DNA from: Burkholderiaceae bacterium
Lineage (GTDB): Bacteria > Pseudomonadota > Gammaproteobacteria > Burkholderiales > Burkholderiaceae
Length of the DNA stretch: 5,936 bases
Direction of reading: 5' to 3'
Assembly (NCBI GenBank): GCA_023253905.1
Contig: JALREG010000370.1
Span: 1 to 5,936 of the forward strand
Positions 1-5,936 of this stretch are shown here, in pieces. The position numbers and the translations under genes are program-made. The notes beneath the pieces were generated by a model that did not search any database, was not told the DNA's origin, and saw only the letters and a program-made list of their open reading frames with translations. Numbering within the stretch: position 1 is the first letter of the stretch; every line of letters begins with the position of its first letter.

Positions 1-90
1 CAGGCATTGGAGCTCCGTCCCCGGGGGCGGGTACGGTGACTCCAGCCGCCGCGGCGCGCGGCAATGCGGGCAGGTGATCTTGAGGGCCAT
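1..90 (-). CDS. Zinc-ribbon protein, N-terminal fragment (runs off the window)
   Basis: Thirty codons are visible, starting MALKITCPHCRAPRRL and ending in GTELQCL at the window edge. The CPHC pair at residues 7-10, followed 18 residues later by Cys29, is the layout of a small treble-clef or zinc-ribbon domain; the fourth ligand would lie just outside the window. A GGGGGAG ribosome site at 96-102 stands 5 bases before the ATG at 90 and decides that start. An in-frame ATG at 117 would add nine residues (MHVASGGAG) and overlaps the stop of the preceding small frame. What the rest of the protein does cannot be told: such ribbons occur both as stand-alone small proteins and at the N-terminus of larger ones. 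The zinc-ribbon reading comes from cysteine spacing only. Confidence 0.55.
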   Translation of the reverse strand, partial: MALKITCPHCRAPRRLESPYPPPGTELQCL

Positions 91-116
91 CCCGGCTCCC
101 CCGGAAGCGACGTGCA

Positions 117-218
117 TTAGCGATGGACGGCCCGGCCGTCAATCACGAGTACATCGCCGCGCTCGGGGTCGCGGTCGGAAAACACCAGCGTGGCGCCACG
201 GAGAACGAAATCAGACAT
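117..218 (-). CDS. 33-residue frame resembling an amidohydrolase N-terminus
   Basis: The frame begins MSDFVLRGATLVFSDRD and ends DVLVIDGRAVHR before a TAA. The pattern of a hydrophobic strand, RGATL, a short acidic linker, then DVLVIDGR is what amidohydrolases (hydantoinase or imidazolonepropionase type) show at their extreme N-terminus, in the small beta-sandwich before the TIM barrel. Here it stops at 33 residues, so no catalytic metal site is present. The A of its TAA is also the A of an in-frame ATG for the zinc-ribbon gene (TAATG, 115-119), which suggests either translational coupling or coincidence. A weak AAGG lies just before the start, and a perfect TATAAT lies about 65 bases upstream. 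It could be a genuine small protein, a leader frame or a truncated relic. I do not know its function. Confidence 0.3.
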   Translation of the reverse strand: MSDFVLRGATLVFSDRDPERGDVLVIDGRAVHR

Positions 219-283
219 GGAAGGACCTTGGGTAGGCGGTGGGACGAGGGCGCATCTTGGAAGCGGGCGGCCCGTAGCGGTCG

Positions 284-289
284 ATTATA
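284..289 (-). promoter_or_regulatory. Candidate -10 element (TATAAT) for the leftward small genes
   Basis: On the minus strand this is an exact TATAAT in otherwise very GC-rich sequence. Transcription would begin near 277 and leave a leader of about 60 bases before the ATG at 218. No good -35 hexamer is found 16-18 bases upstream, so the call rests on the -10 alone. It abuts the G-run used here as the ribosome site of the divergent aminopeptidase gene, so the two signals may interfere. Confidence 0.3.
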
Positions 290-295
290 GGGGGG
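289..295 (+). promoter_or_regulatory. Ribosome binding site (AGGGGGG) deciding the aminopeptidase start
   Basis: A purine run ends 8 bases before GTG 304, the start that yields a normal signal peptide. The open frame continues upstream to GTG 190, but no comparable site was seen there and that start would overlap the divergent frame at 117-218. Confidence 0.4.
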
Positions 296-303
296 TGTGG
301 CGC

Positions 304-1440
304 GTGGATCCCGGGCGGTCTCATCGGCTGCAACCGATCGCGAGAATCGCGTTCGCGGTATGGATGGCGCTGACCGGTGCGGCCGCTGTCGCGGACCCGC
401 CTCCAACCGAAGCGGTGGCAAAGCCCGCCGCCCGTAGCGGCTACGAACCCGCCTATCTCTGGCAGTCTGCGCGCGGCCATCTCTCGATCTGGTGGTCAGC
501 GCGGCCGGTCGATGAGCTGATCGGCGATCCCGGAACGCGCCCAGCCCTCAAGCAGCGGCTTGAGCTCGCGAAAAAACTGCGGCGCTTTGCGGTGGACGCA
601 CTCGCGCTCCCCGATAACGGGAGCTTCACCCGTTTTGCGCAGATCGATCGACCGCATGTGGTGTGGAATGTGCAGGCCGCGCCTGAGCTGTCGCTTGAAC
701 CGGTGCGCTGGTGTTTTCCGGTGGCGGGTTGCGTGGCCTACCGCGGGTACTACAACGAGGCAGAGGCCGAGACGTATGCAGCGCGCCTGCGTGCCGAGGG
801 GCTCGATGTGCAGGTCGCCGGCGTGTCGGCCTACTCCACGCTGGGCTGGTTTGCCGATCCGCTCCTGAGCACCTTCATTGAGCAGCCCGAGCCCGAGCTT
901 GCACAGCTCATCTTTCACGAGCTCGCCCATCAGGTGGTCTGGGTGCCCGGTGACACCCGATTCAATGAATCATTTGCCACCGCGGTTGAGCGAATCGGCG
1001 TGGAGCGCTGGCTGACCCAATCGGCTGCTGATCCGTCGGTGCTTGCCAACTGGCTCGCCCGGCGCGAACGCCGCGAGCGGATTGTCTCGCTGTTGTCCGA
1101 GACCGCCGGGCGATTGCGGGCGATCTATAACCAGCCGATTTCTGACGAACAAAAGCGCGAGGGCCGCCGCCAGGCGTTCGCCGATCTTCGCGAAGCGTTT
1201 GCCACGTTGAGGGCGGCCAACCCCGCTTTTTCGGCCTGGGATCGCTGGTTTGCACAGTCACTTGGTAACGCGCATCTGATGTCGGTGGGGCTCTACCATG
1301 ACCTGGTCCCAGCGTTTCTCGGCCTTTACCGTGCCGAGCGCGAGAACCTGCCGCGGTTTTACGAGGCGGTTCGTGCGCTCGCCGCCCTTCCCCCTGAAGC
1401 GCGTGCGGCACGTCTGGCTGCGGCTGCGCGAATGGAGTAA
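304..1440 (+). CDS. Predicted secreted zinc aminopeptidase (COG4324/DUF2265 type)
   Basis: Probable zinc-dependent peptidase of the bacterial predicted-aminopeptidase family (Pfam Aminopep), exported to the periplasm. The chosen GTG start gives 378 residues. Residues 1-30 form a signal peptide: basic segment RSHRLQPIAR, hydrophobic IAFAVWMALTGAAA, then a likely signal peptidase I cut at AVA|D. Family hallmarks follow in order: GHLSIWWSARPVDELI, LPDNGSF, VVWNVQAAPELSLEP, WCFPVAGCVAYRGYY (from residue 136), YSTLGWFADPLLSTF (from 177), then HELAHQVV with His205, Glu206 and His209, and NESFATAVE with Glu222. By analogy with NEGFA in M1 peptidases, Glu222 is the likely third zinc ligand. The C-terminal third is helical and Arg/Ala-rich. 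Many relatives I know of are lipoproteins; this one has no lipobox cysteine. fadD follows after 66 bases, so co-transcription is plausible. The family call is confident; the substrate is unknown. Confidence 0.88.
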   Translation: MDPGRSHRLQPIARIAFAVWMALTGAAAVADPPPTEAVAKPAARSGYEPAYLWQSARGHLSIWWSARPVDELIGDPGTRPALKQRLELAKKLRRFAVDALALPDNGSFTRFAQIDRPHVVWNVQAAPELSLEPVRWCFPVAGCVAYRGYYNEAEAETYAARLRAEGLDVQVAGVSAYSTLGWFADPLLSTFIEQPEPELAQLIFHELAHQVVWVPGDTRFNESFATAVERIGVERWLTQSAADPSVLANWLARRERRERIVSLLSETAGRLRAIYNQPISDEQKREGRRQAFADLREAFATLRAANPAFSAWDRWFAQSLGNAHLMSVGLYHDLVPAFLGLYRAERENLPRFYEAVRALAALPPEARAARLAAAARME

Positions 1441-1496
1441 AAAGAGGGACATTAAACGATTCGCGGCGCCATGCGCACCCAAAAGGCACCGTGCAC

Positions 1497-1502
1497 AGGA
1501 GG
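1497..1502 (+). promoter_or_regulatory. Shine-Dalgarno AGGAGG of fadD
   Basis: A perfect AGGAGG lies 4 bases before ATG 1507. It chooses that start over the in-frame ATG at 1471, which would add twelve residues unlike the family's N-terminus. Confidence 0.85.
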
Positions 1503-1506
1503 CAAC

Positions 1507-3192
1507 ATGGAGCGGTTGTGGCTGAAGTCTTACCCGGCCGGGGTTCCCCCCACGATTGACGACACGCTCTACGGGTCACTTATCGACCTGATCAACGAAG
1601 CTTTTCGCACGCACGCGGCACGCACCGCTTACGTTGGGTTCGGTGTTGGCATGACGTTCGGCGAGCTCGATGCGCGTTCGCGTGCGTTCGCTGCGTGGCT
1701 GCAGTCAACGGGGTTACGCCGCGGCGACCGGGTGGCACTCATGATGCCCAACGTGCTTCAGTATCCGGTGGCACTTGCGGGCGTGCTGCGCGCCGGCATG
1801 GTGATCGTGAACGTCAATCCGCTCTACACCGCACGAGAGCTTGAGTACCAACTGAAAGATTCCGGCGCGCGCGCCATCGTCATTCTCGAAAATTTCGCGC
1901 ATGTGCTCGAGCAGGTCGTGGCCAACACTTCAATTGAATCGGTGGTGGTTACCGGAATGGGTGACCTGCTGGGTGGCTTGAAGGGCATGCTGGTTAATGC
2001 CGTCGTGAAGCACGTGAAGAAGATGGTGCCGGCCTGGAATTTGCCCGAGGCGCTGTCGTTTCGGGCGGTGCTCAAGCGCGGCGAGTCCCTCGCCCTGCAA
2101 CCGGTACAGGTCGGGCACCAGGATCTGGCGGTGCTGCAATACACCGGTGGCACCACGGGCGTCTCAAAGGGCGCAGCGCTGTCGCACCGCAATCTGATCG
2201 CGAACCTGTTGCAGTCCGAGGCCTGGATCCAGCCCGCGCTTCACAACACCAGGCGCCCGCTGCCTGCGGGCGAACCGATCACCGTGGTGTGCGCGCTGCC
2301 GCTTTATCACATCTTCGCGTTCACGATCTGCGCGCTCCTTGGCATGCGGATCGGCGCGAAAAACATTCTTATCCCGAATCCGCGCGACCTCGATGCGCTG
2401 GTGAAAGAGGTCAGGCCGCACCGGCTCAATATTTTCCCGGCGGTCAACACGCTCTATAACGCGCTGGTCAATCATGAAGGGTTCCGGCAGCTTGATTTCT
2501 CGGGTCTCGTGGTGAGTAACGGCGGCGGCATGGCGGTGCAGGCTGCCACGGCCCAGAAGTGGCTTGAGCTCACCGGCTGCCCGATTTGCGAGGGCTATGG
2601 TCTTTCGGAGACTTCGCCCTCGGCCACCTGCAATCCCACGGATACCGATGCCTACTCGGGCACCATCGGTTTGCCGCTTCCGTCTACCGACGTGGTCATG
2701 CTCGACGATGACGGGCAGGAGGTGCCGCTTGGTGAGCGCGGTGAAATCGCCGTTCGCGGCCCTCAGGTCATGACCGGTTACTGGCAGCGCCCCGACGAGA
2801 CTGCGCGGGCGTTTACCGCAGACGGTTTTTTCCGGACGGGCGATATCGGTGTGGCCGATGAGCGCGGCTACATCCGTATCGTGGATCGCAAGAAGGACAT
2901 GATTCTCGTGTCGGGCTTTAACGTGTATCCGAACGAGGTCGAGCAGGTGGCGGCTCTCCACCCCGGTGTGTTGGAGGTGGCCGCCGTGGGCGTGCCCGAT
3001 GACAAGACGGGGGAAACCGTGAAGCTCTATGTCGTGCGGAAGGACCCTGCGCTCACTGAGCAGGCGTTGATCAGCTTCTGTGCCGAGCAGCTCACCGGCT
3101 ACAAGCGGCCGCGGCAGGTGGAGTTCCGAACCGAGCTCCCCAAGACCAACGTTGGGAAGATTCTGCGCCGGGCGCTTCGCGAGGCGGCTTGA
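1507..3192 (+). CDS. fadD: Long-chain fatty-acid--CoA ligase (FadD)
   Basis: Activates long-chain fatty acids to acyl-CoA by way of an acyl-adenylate, the entry step to beta-oxidation. It normally acts at the inner face of the cytoplasmic membrane as fatty acids arrive. With the ATG 1507 start the protein has 561 residues, the same length as E. coli FadD as I recall it, and the two correspond nearly end to end, from MERLWLKSYPAGVP to NVGKILRRALRE. The phosphate-binding loop YTGGTTGVSKG starts at residue 212, and the adenylate motif GYGLSET at 363. TGD with Asp446 binds the ribose. VDRKKDMILVSGFNVYPNEVE from 459 is the hinge and fatty-acyl-CoA-synthetase signature. Lys551 in NVGKILRR is the catalytic lysine of the adenylation step. 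No key residue is missing. No separate promoter or fatty-acid-regulator operator is evident in the 66-base gap upstream, so it may share transcription with the aminopeptidase gene. Confidence 0.96.
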   Translation: MERLWLKSYPAGVPPTIDDTLYGSLIDLINEAFRTHAARTAYVGFGVGMTFGELDARSRAFAAWLQSTGLRRGDRVALMMPNVLQYPVALAGVLRAGMVIVNVNPLYTARELEYQLKDSGARAIVILENFAHVLEQVVANTSIESVVVTGMGDLLGGLKGMLVNAVVKHVKKMVPAWNLPEALSFRAVLKRGESLALQPVQVGHQDLAVLQYTGGTTGVSKGAALSHRNLIANLLQSEAWIQPALHNTRRPLPAGEPITVVCALPLYHIFAFTICALLGMRIGAKNILIPNPRDLDALVKEVRPHRLNIFPAVNTLYNALVNHEGFRQLDFSGLVVSNGGGMAVQAATAQKWLELTGCPICEGYGLSETSPSATCNPTDTDAYSGTIGLPLPSTDVVMLDDDGQEVPLGERGEIAVRGPQVMTGYWQRPDETARAFTADGFFRTGDIGVADERGYIRIVDRKKDMILVSGFNVYPNEVEQVAALHPGVLEVAAVGVPDDKTGETVKLYVVRKDPALTEQALISFCAEQLTGYKRPRQVEFRTELPKTNVGKILRRALREAA

Positions 3193-3224
3193 GGCGGGTG
3201 GATTGAGGTACGTTGCCGGTCTAA

Positions 3225-3242
3225 CGCAGGCGGCCGCTTGCG
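3225..3242 (+). terminator. Possible hairpin terminator after fadD
   Basis: CGCAGGC and GCTTGCG can pair over seven positions, including one G-U, around a GGCC loop, 32 bases after the fadD stop and before the convergent toxin gene ends. The G-U pair forms only in the rightward transcript; the leftward one has an A-C mismatch there. No T-run follows, so this is not a textbook intrinsic terminator. Confidence 0.3.
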
Positions 3243-3278
3243 CCTCACTTAGAACGCCACACTGATGCGCCGAGCGCC

Positions 3279-3992
3279 TCAGGCCTTCGGAAGGCGTCGC
3301 TGCAATGCGCGTATGCGCTGCCACAGCAGCGCTCGCGGCGTGGTGACGGCCATAGCGGCCATGCATCGCTCCAGCCACTGTGGCCTTGTTCCTATTTTCG
3401 CGATGGCACGCAGGAGGTCGCGCTGGATAGCCGTGCCGTAGGCAACTTCGGCGCGCGCCAGCGCGCTACGAAAATCCGGCGCTCGGCAGGGAATCATGGC
3501 GAGATCGATCAGGTCCCGGCTGAAAGTTGCGTCGTCGCTATATCGGTCCGAATTGGCCAGCAGTTTGGAGGCGACCATGTCGCGCAGCGTCAGGCAAGGG
3601 ATGCCGCACACCGTGTCGGTATCCTGCGGGGCCTCGAGCGTGAGCCGCCCCTCGAACACGATTTCGAACTTGATTGGCAGGCCGTTGACCCGAAGCCGAG
3701 CTCTGATCCCGTACTGATCGGTGAGCAGCTCGGACCCAAGGCAGACCTCCGCATGGTGACCCCTGGCGAGAATCGAATCGAACCCATCCGGACCGGTCAT
3801 TTTCTGGCGCAGATCGCGATAACCGCGCTGATCGCTCACCAGGAAATCGACATCGACCGACTCTCTGAATTCTCCGAAGCGAAGAGCGATAGCCGTGCCC
3901 CCACCGAACAGACAATGATGGTTGCGCAACAGGCCGGCGTCGAACGCACCGAGAAGCGCCGCAATCTGCTGATGACGTTCTCGGCTGAACAT
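3279..3992 (-). CDS. AbiEii/AbiGii-type nucleotidyltransferase toxin
   Basis: Probable toxin of a toxin-antitoxin pair: a cytoplasmic polymerase-beta-like nucleotidyltransferase of the AbiEii family (Pfam Nucl_transf AbiEii, formerly DUF1814). Relatives such as MenA modify tRNA; AbiEii itself is reported to bind GTP. The start used (MFSRERHQQIAALL) gives 237 residues. Motif I is LFGGGTAIALRFGEF (from 28), then ESVDVDF with Asp47 and Asp49 as likely metal ligands. LPIKFEI holds Lys108 on the second catalytic strand. LTLRDMVASKLLANSDRY (134-151) and SRDLIDL (158-164) match the family's conserved K...R...RDlxDL helix. The last 70 residues are helical and basic. It begins 13 bases after the stop of the XRE gene with only a weak AGG ahead, so translation may depend on coupling. 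The open frame extends upstream to 4142, but only by overlapping the antitoxin. Family confidence is high; toxicity and target are inferred. Confidence 0.87.
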   Translation of the reverse strand: MFSRERHQQIAALLGAFDAGLLRNHHCLFGGGTAIALRFGEFRESVDVDFLVSDQRGYRDLRQKMTGPDGFDSILARGHHAEVCLGSELLTDQYGIRARLRVNGLPIKFEIVFEGRLTLEAPQDTDTVCGIPCLTLRDMVASKLLANSDRYSDDATFSRDLIDLAMIPCRAPDFRSALARAEVAYGTAIQRDLLRAIAKIGTRPQWLERCMAAMAVTTPRALLWQRIRALQRRLPKA

Positions 3993-4006
3993 GCGGGCCT
4001 GGCGGG

Positions 4007-4474
4007 CTAGGCGCCAGTGAGCGTGAGGATCAGATCGCGCTCGCGCTCCGTGAGTCGGGTTGCGTCGATGTGGCGTTCGTTGCGGCGGTAAATCCCCGCC
4101 GCTTCCTGCGCGGTGAGGCTGTCCAGCCCGCGAACATGCCACGCGAGTTCGCGCAGTTGCGGATAGTCGGCGAGGCGAATCATCGCGGGCTCTGCCGCTT
4201 GACGCAGCGGGCTGTAAGCGCCTGGCGGTGGACCCGTTATTGGCGTGACCGATACCTTCAGGTTGAGCGCAGCCATCACCTCAAGGCAGGCGCCGAGCGT
4301 GACGGAGGCGTGCCCGTGTTCCAATCGATGCAGGGTAACCCGTGACAAACCCGCCGCCTCGGCGAGGGTGGTGGCGCTTACCCCGAGCGCAACACGACGC
4401 TGCCGGATCGTCTGACCCAAGGCAGCGATGGTTTGATCCGATCGCAATGAACGGGAGGAAATTCTACGCGGCAT
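4007..4474 (-). CDS. XRE-family helix-turn-helix antitoxin/repressor
   Basis: 155 residues, the likely antitoxin and autorepressor of the nucleotidyltransferase gene immediately downstream. After a basic N-terminal tail (MPRRISSRSLRSD) comes a lambda-repressor-like domain, roughly residues 16-76: IRQRRVALGVS, then the helix-turn-helix TLAEAAGLSRVTLHRLEHG (36-54), then a helix and a beta-like LKVSVTP. A Pro/Gly linker (TGPPPGAY) leads to a C-terminal domain, about 92-155, with DYPQLRELAWHV, LTAQEAAGIYRRNERHID and LTERERDLILTL. That part probably binds the toxin; this is inferred from position, since the N-terminal half is the DNA-binding part. An AGGA sits just before the ATG at 4474. The helix-turn-helix call is firm; the antitoxin role rests on gene order and the partner family. 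This differs from classical AbiEi, which has a winged-helix domain. Confidence 0.85.
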   Translation of the reverse strand: MPRRISSRSLRSDQTIAALGQTIRQRRVALGVSATTLAEAAGLSRVTLHRLEHGHASVTLGACLEVMAALNLKVSVTPITGPPPGAYSPLRQAAEPAMIRLADYPQLRELAWHVRGLDSLTAQEAAGIYRRNERHIDATRLTERERDLILTLTGA

Positions 4475-4481
4475 GTTTCCT

Positions 4482-4510
4482 ATTATTTACAAACAAGCTC
4501 GCGTTGTCTA
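4482..4510 (-). promoter_or_regulatory. Candidate promoter of the toxin-antitoxin operon
   Basis: On the minus strand TAGACA (4505-4510) and AATAAT (4482-4487) are separated by exactly 17 bases. Each has one mismatch to the sigma-70 consensus. They lie in the only AT-rich patch of the 51-base gap after the ligase gene. Transcription would start within a few bases of the ATG at 4474, which makes the message nearly leaderless and sits awkwardly with the AGGA at 4478-4481. A GTTT/AAAC inverted pair (4475-4478 and 4491-4494) brackets the -10 and could be part of an operator, though it is short. Confidence 0.4.
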
Positions 4511-4525
4511 CGTTTCCGCGACGGC

Positions 4526-5935
4526 TTACTCCTGCCGCAACCTGAACCGCTGCAATTTCCCCGTTTCGGTGCGCGGCAGGCTCTCCCGAAACACGACCGA
4601 GCGCGGATATTTATACGGCGCAATCGTGGCCTTCACATAGTCCTGCAGCACTTTCGCAAGCGCGGGTTCGCCGCCATGCCGCGCGATCATGCCGGGTCGG
4701 GCCACCACATAGGCGCGCACGATCTGACCGCGCTCGGGATCGGCCACCCCCACCACCCCGCACTCGGCCACCGCTTCGTGGGCCATCAGCACCGCCTCGA
4801 CCTCGGGGCCTGCGATGTTGTAGCCCGCCGAGATGATCATGTCGTCGGAGCGGGCCTGGTAGTGGAAATAGCCGTCTTCGTCCACCACGAAGGTGTCACC
4901 GGGCAGGTTCCAGCCGTCTCGCACGTACTGGCTCTGGCGTGAGTCGGCCAGATAGCGGCAGCCGGTGGGCCCTCGCACCGCGAGCTTACCCACAGTATTG
5001 GGCGGCAGCGTGTTCATGTTTTCGTCGACGATCCGGGCCTCGTAGCCGGGCACGACCTTGCCAATCGCCCCGGGGCGCACCTCGGCTCCCGCGGACGAAA
5101 TGAAGATATGAATCATCTCGGTCGAGCCGATGCCGTCAATCATTTCCAGACCGCTTGCCTCGCGCCAGAGTTGACGGGTGGCATCGGGCAGCGCTTCGCC
5201 CGCTGACACGCTCGCGCGTAGCGATTTCAGATCGAACCGACCGAGGAGCGGTGCCATCTGGCGATAGAAGGTGGGCGCGGTGAACACAACGGTTGCGCGA
5301 TGGCGCTCGATCGCCGCGAGCAGCTTCTCGGGCGTGAGGCCCTCGAGGAGGAGCGTGGCTGCCCCCACCCGCATGGGAAAGCACAGCATGCCGCCGAGGC
5401 CAAAGGTAAAGGCAAGCGGCGGGGTGCCGCAGAAAATATCGGTAGCAACAGGCTTCAGCACATGGCGAGGGAAGAGGTCGCACATCGCGATCACATCGCG
5501 GTGGAAGTGCATGGTGCCCTTGGGCTGGCCGGTGGTGCCCGAGGTGAAAGCGATCAGGGCGACGTCGTCGGAGGCGGTATTGCAGGCCGTGTAGGGTGCG
5601 TCGATCCGCGGAAAATGACTCTCAAGCGCATCGGCCGCGCCGCTTCTGTCATTGAAAAACAGGGCGCCGCGCAGGCGCTCGCACTGACCGGCGCCCGCGT
5701 CGATTTCGGCGCGCAGCTTCAGGTCACAGAGCACCGCATTGACCTGTGCCTTGTCGGCAATCTGAATCAACTCCGCGGCACGGAGTAGCGGCATGGTGGC
5801 CACCGCCACCAGCCCTGCCTTGACCGTGGCAAGCCAGCAGGCCGCCATCATGGGATGGTTGCCACCGCGGAGCAGCACCCGGTTACCCGGCACCAGTCCC
5901 ATCGGGCCAGTGAGCACATGGGCGATCCGGTCAAC
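4526..5935 (-). CDS. Benzoate/2-aminobenzoate-type acyl-CoA ligase, 5'-truncated by the window
   Basis: An AMP-forming ligase that probably activates an aromatic or related carboxylic acid to its CoA thioester in the cytoplasm. 469 residues are visible; the frame stays open through the window end (VDRIAHVLTGPMGLVPG), so perhaps 60-80 N-terminal residues are missing compared with the usual 520-550. The GTG at 5917 is internal, not a start. TSGTTGQPKG, the phosphate loop, is encoded at 5516-5545, followed by TMHFHRD and PPLAFTFGLGG. GIGSTE (5117-5134) with MIHIF replaces the YGxTE of fatty-acid ligases and is typical of the benzoate-CoA ligase group. PGDTF, then ARSDDMIISAGYNIAGPEVE, form the hinge region; TETGKLQR carries the catalytic lysine at 4556-4558. 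Residues around PMMAACWLATVKAG and the HFHRD segment look most like enzymes annotated as 2-aminobenzoate-CoA ligase, but substrate is not readable from the sequence. A 51-base gap separates it from the antitoxin gene, so read-through is possible. Confidence 0.88.
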   Translation of the reverse strand, partial: VDRIAHVLTGPMGLVPGNRVLLRGGNHPMMAACWLATVKAGLVAVATMPLLRAAELIQIADKAQVNAVLCDLKLRAEIDAGAGQCERLRGALFFNDRSGAADALESHFPRIDAPYTACNTASDDVALIAFTSGTTGQPKGTMHFHRDVIAMCDLFPRHVLKPVATDIFCGTPPLAFTFGLGGMLCFPMRVGAATLLLEGLTPEKLLAAIERHRATVVFTAPTFYRQMAPLLGRFDLKSLRASVSAGEALPDATRQLWREASGLEMIDGIGSTEMIHIFISSAGAEVRPGAIGKVVPGYEARIVDENMNTLPPNTVGKLAVRGPTGCRYLADSRQSQYVRDGWNLPGDTFVVDEDGYFHYQARSDDMIISAGYNIAGPEVEAVLMAHEAVAECGVVGVADPERGQIVRAYVVARPGMIARHGGEPALAKVLQDYVKATIAPYKYPRSVVFRESLPRTETGKLQRFRLRQE

Positions 5936-5936
5936 C

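Noticed and set aside
257..289. TTGGAA with ATTATA as a rightward promoter for the aminopeptidase
   Set aside because: The spacing is 21 bases, too long for sigma-70, and the -10 would overlap the ribosome site.
190..303. Upstream extension of the aminopeptidase to GTG 190
   Set aside because: It would place 38 extra residues without family resemblance before the signal peptide and overlap the divergent small frame. GTG 304 has the better ribosome site and signal-peptide position.
962..1579. 205-codon open frame on the minus strand, antisense to the aminopeptidase end and the fadD start
   Set aside because: Low-complexity Arg/Pro/Ser product with no domain; it runs opposite two well-supported genes.
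3283..3295. Perfect inverted repeat GCCTTCGGAAGGC as a bidirectional terminator
   Set aside because: It lies inside the last codons of the toxin gene, has only a five-pair stem and is followed by no T-run on either strand.
2164..3378. 404-codon open frame on the minus strand, antisense to fadD
   Set aside because: It lies opposite a full-length FadD with every motif intact. Its product is rich in His and Arg and has no recognisable domain, as expected for a frame kept open by GC-biased codons.
3993..4142. 50-residue upstream extension of the toxin
   Set aside because: It overlaps the 3' end of the antitoxin gene in another frame and reads as Arg/Pro/His-rich shadow sequence. The family-like protein begins at MFSRERH.
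5300..5788. 162-codon plus-strand frame opposite the aromatic ligase
   Set aside because: Gly/His/Arg-rich shadow of a ligase whose motifs are all readable on the other strand.

Overview
The window is GC-rich, with strongly GC-biased third codon positions. Its FadD-type acyl-CoA ligase, its COG4324-like predicted aminopeptidase and its benzoate-CoA-ligase-type enzyme together suggest a Proteobacterium, most likely a Betaproteobacterium. That placement rests on protein character only; there is no rRNA or other marker.

Left edge (1-303): two very short reading frames on the minus strand. One encodes the start of a zinc-ribbon protein that runs off the window. Just upstream is a 33-residue frame that looks like the first strands of an amidohydrolase. 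It may be coupled to the zinc-ribbon gene through a TAATG overlap. A perfect TATAAT on the minus strand could serve both.

Plus-strand pair (304-3192): a secreted predicted zinc aminopeptidase is followed after 66 bases by fadD, a full-length 561-residue long-chain acyl-CoA synthetase with a strong AGGAGG site. The spacing allows co-transcription. Both genes need starts downstream of the longest open frame.

Minus-strand block (3279-5936): read in the direction of transcription, a 5'-truncated acyl-CoA ligase of the benzoate/2-aminobenzoate type comes first. After a 51-base gap comes an XRE-type helix-turn-helix protein, and 13 bases later an AbiEii-type nucleotidyltransferase. The last two look like a toxin-antitoxin pair, with the DNA-binding antitoxin first. 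The block converges on fadD, separated by 86 bases that contain one modest hairpin.

Functionally, two different AMP-forming acyl-CoA ligases, one for fatty acids and one probably for aromatic acids, flank a small defence or stress module. The most interesting item is that module: it pairs the AbiEii toxin fold with an XRE-type partner carrying a C-terminal extension, not the winged-helix partner of classical AbiE. I see no rRNA or tRNA gene, CRISPR array, insertion sequence or prophage gene.
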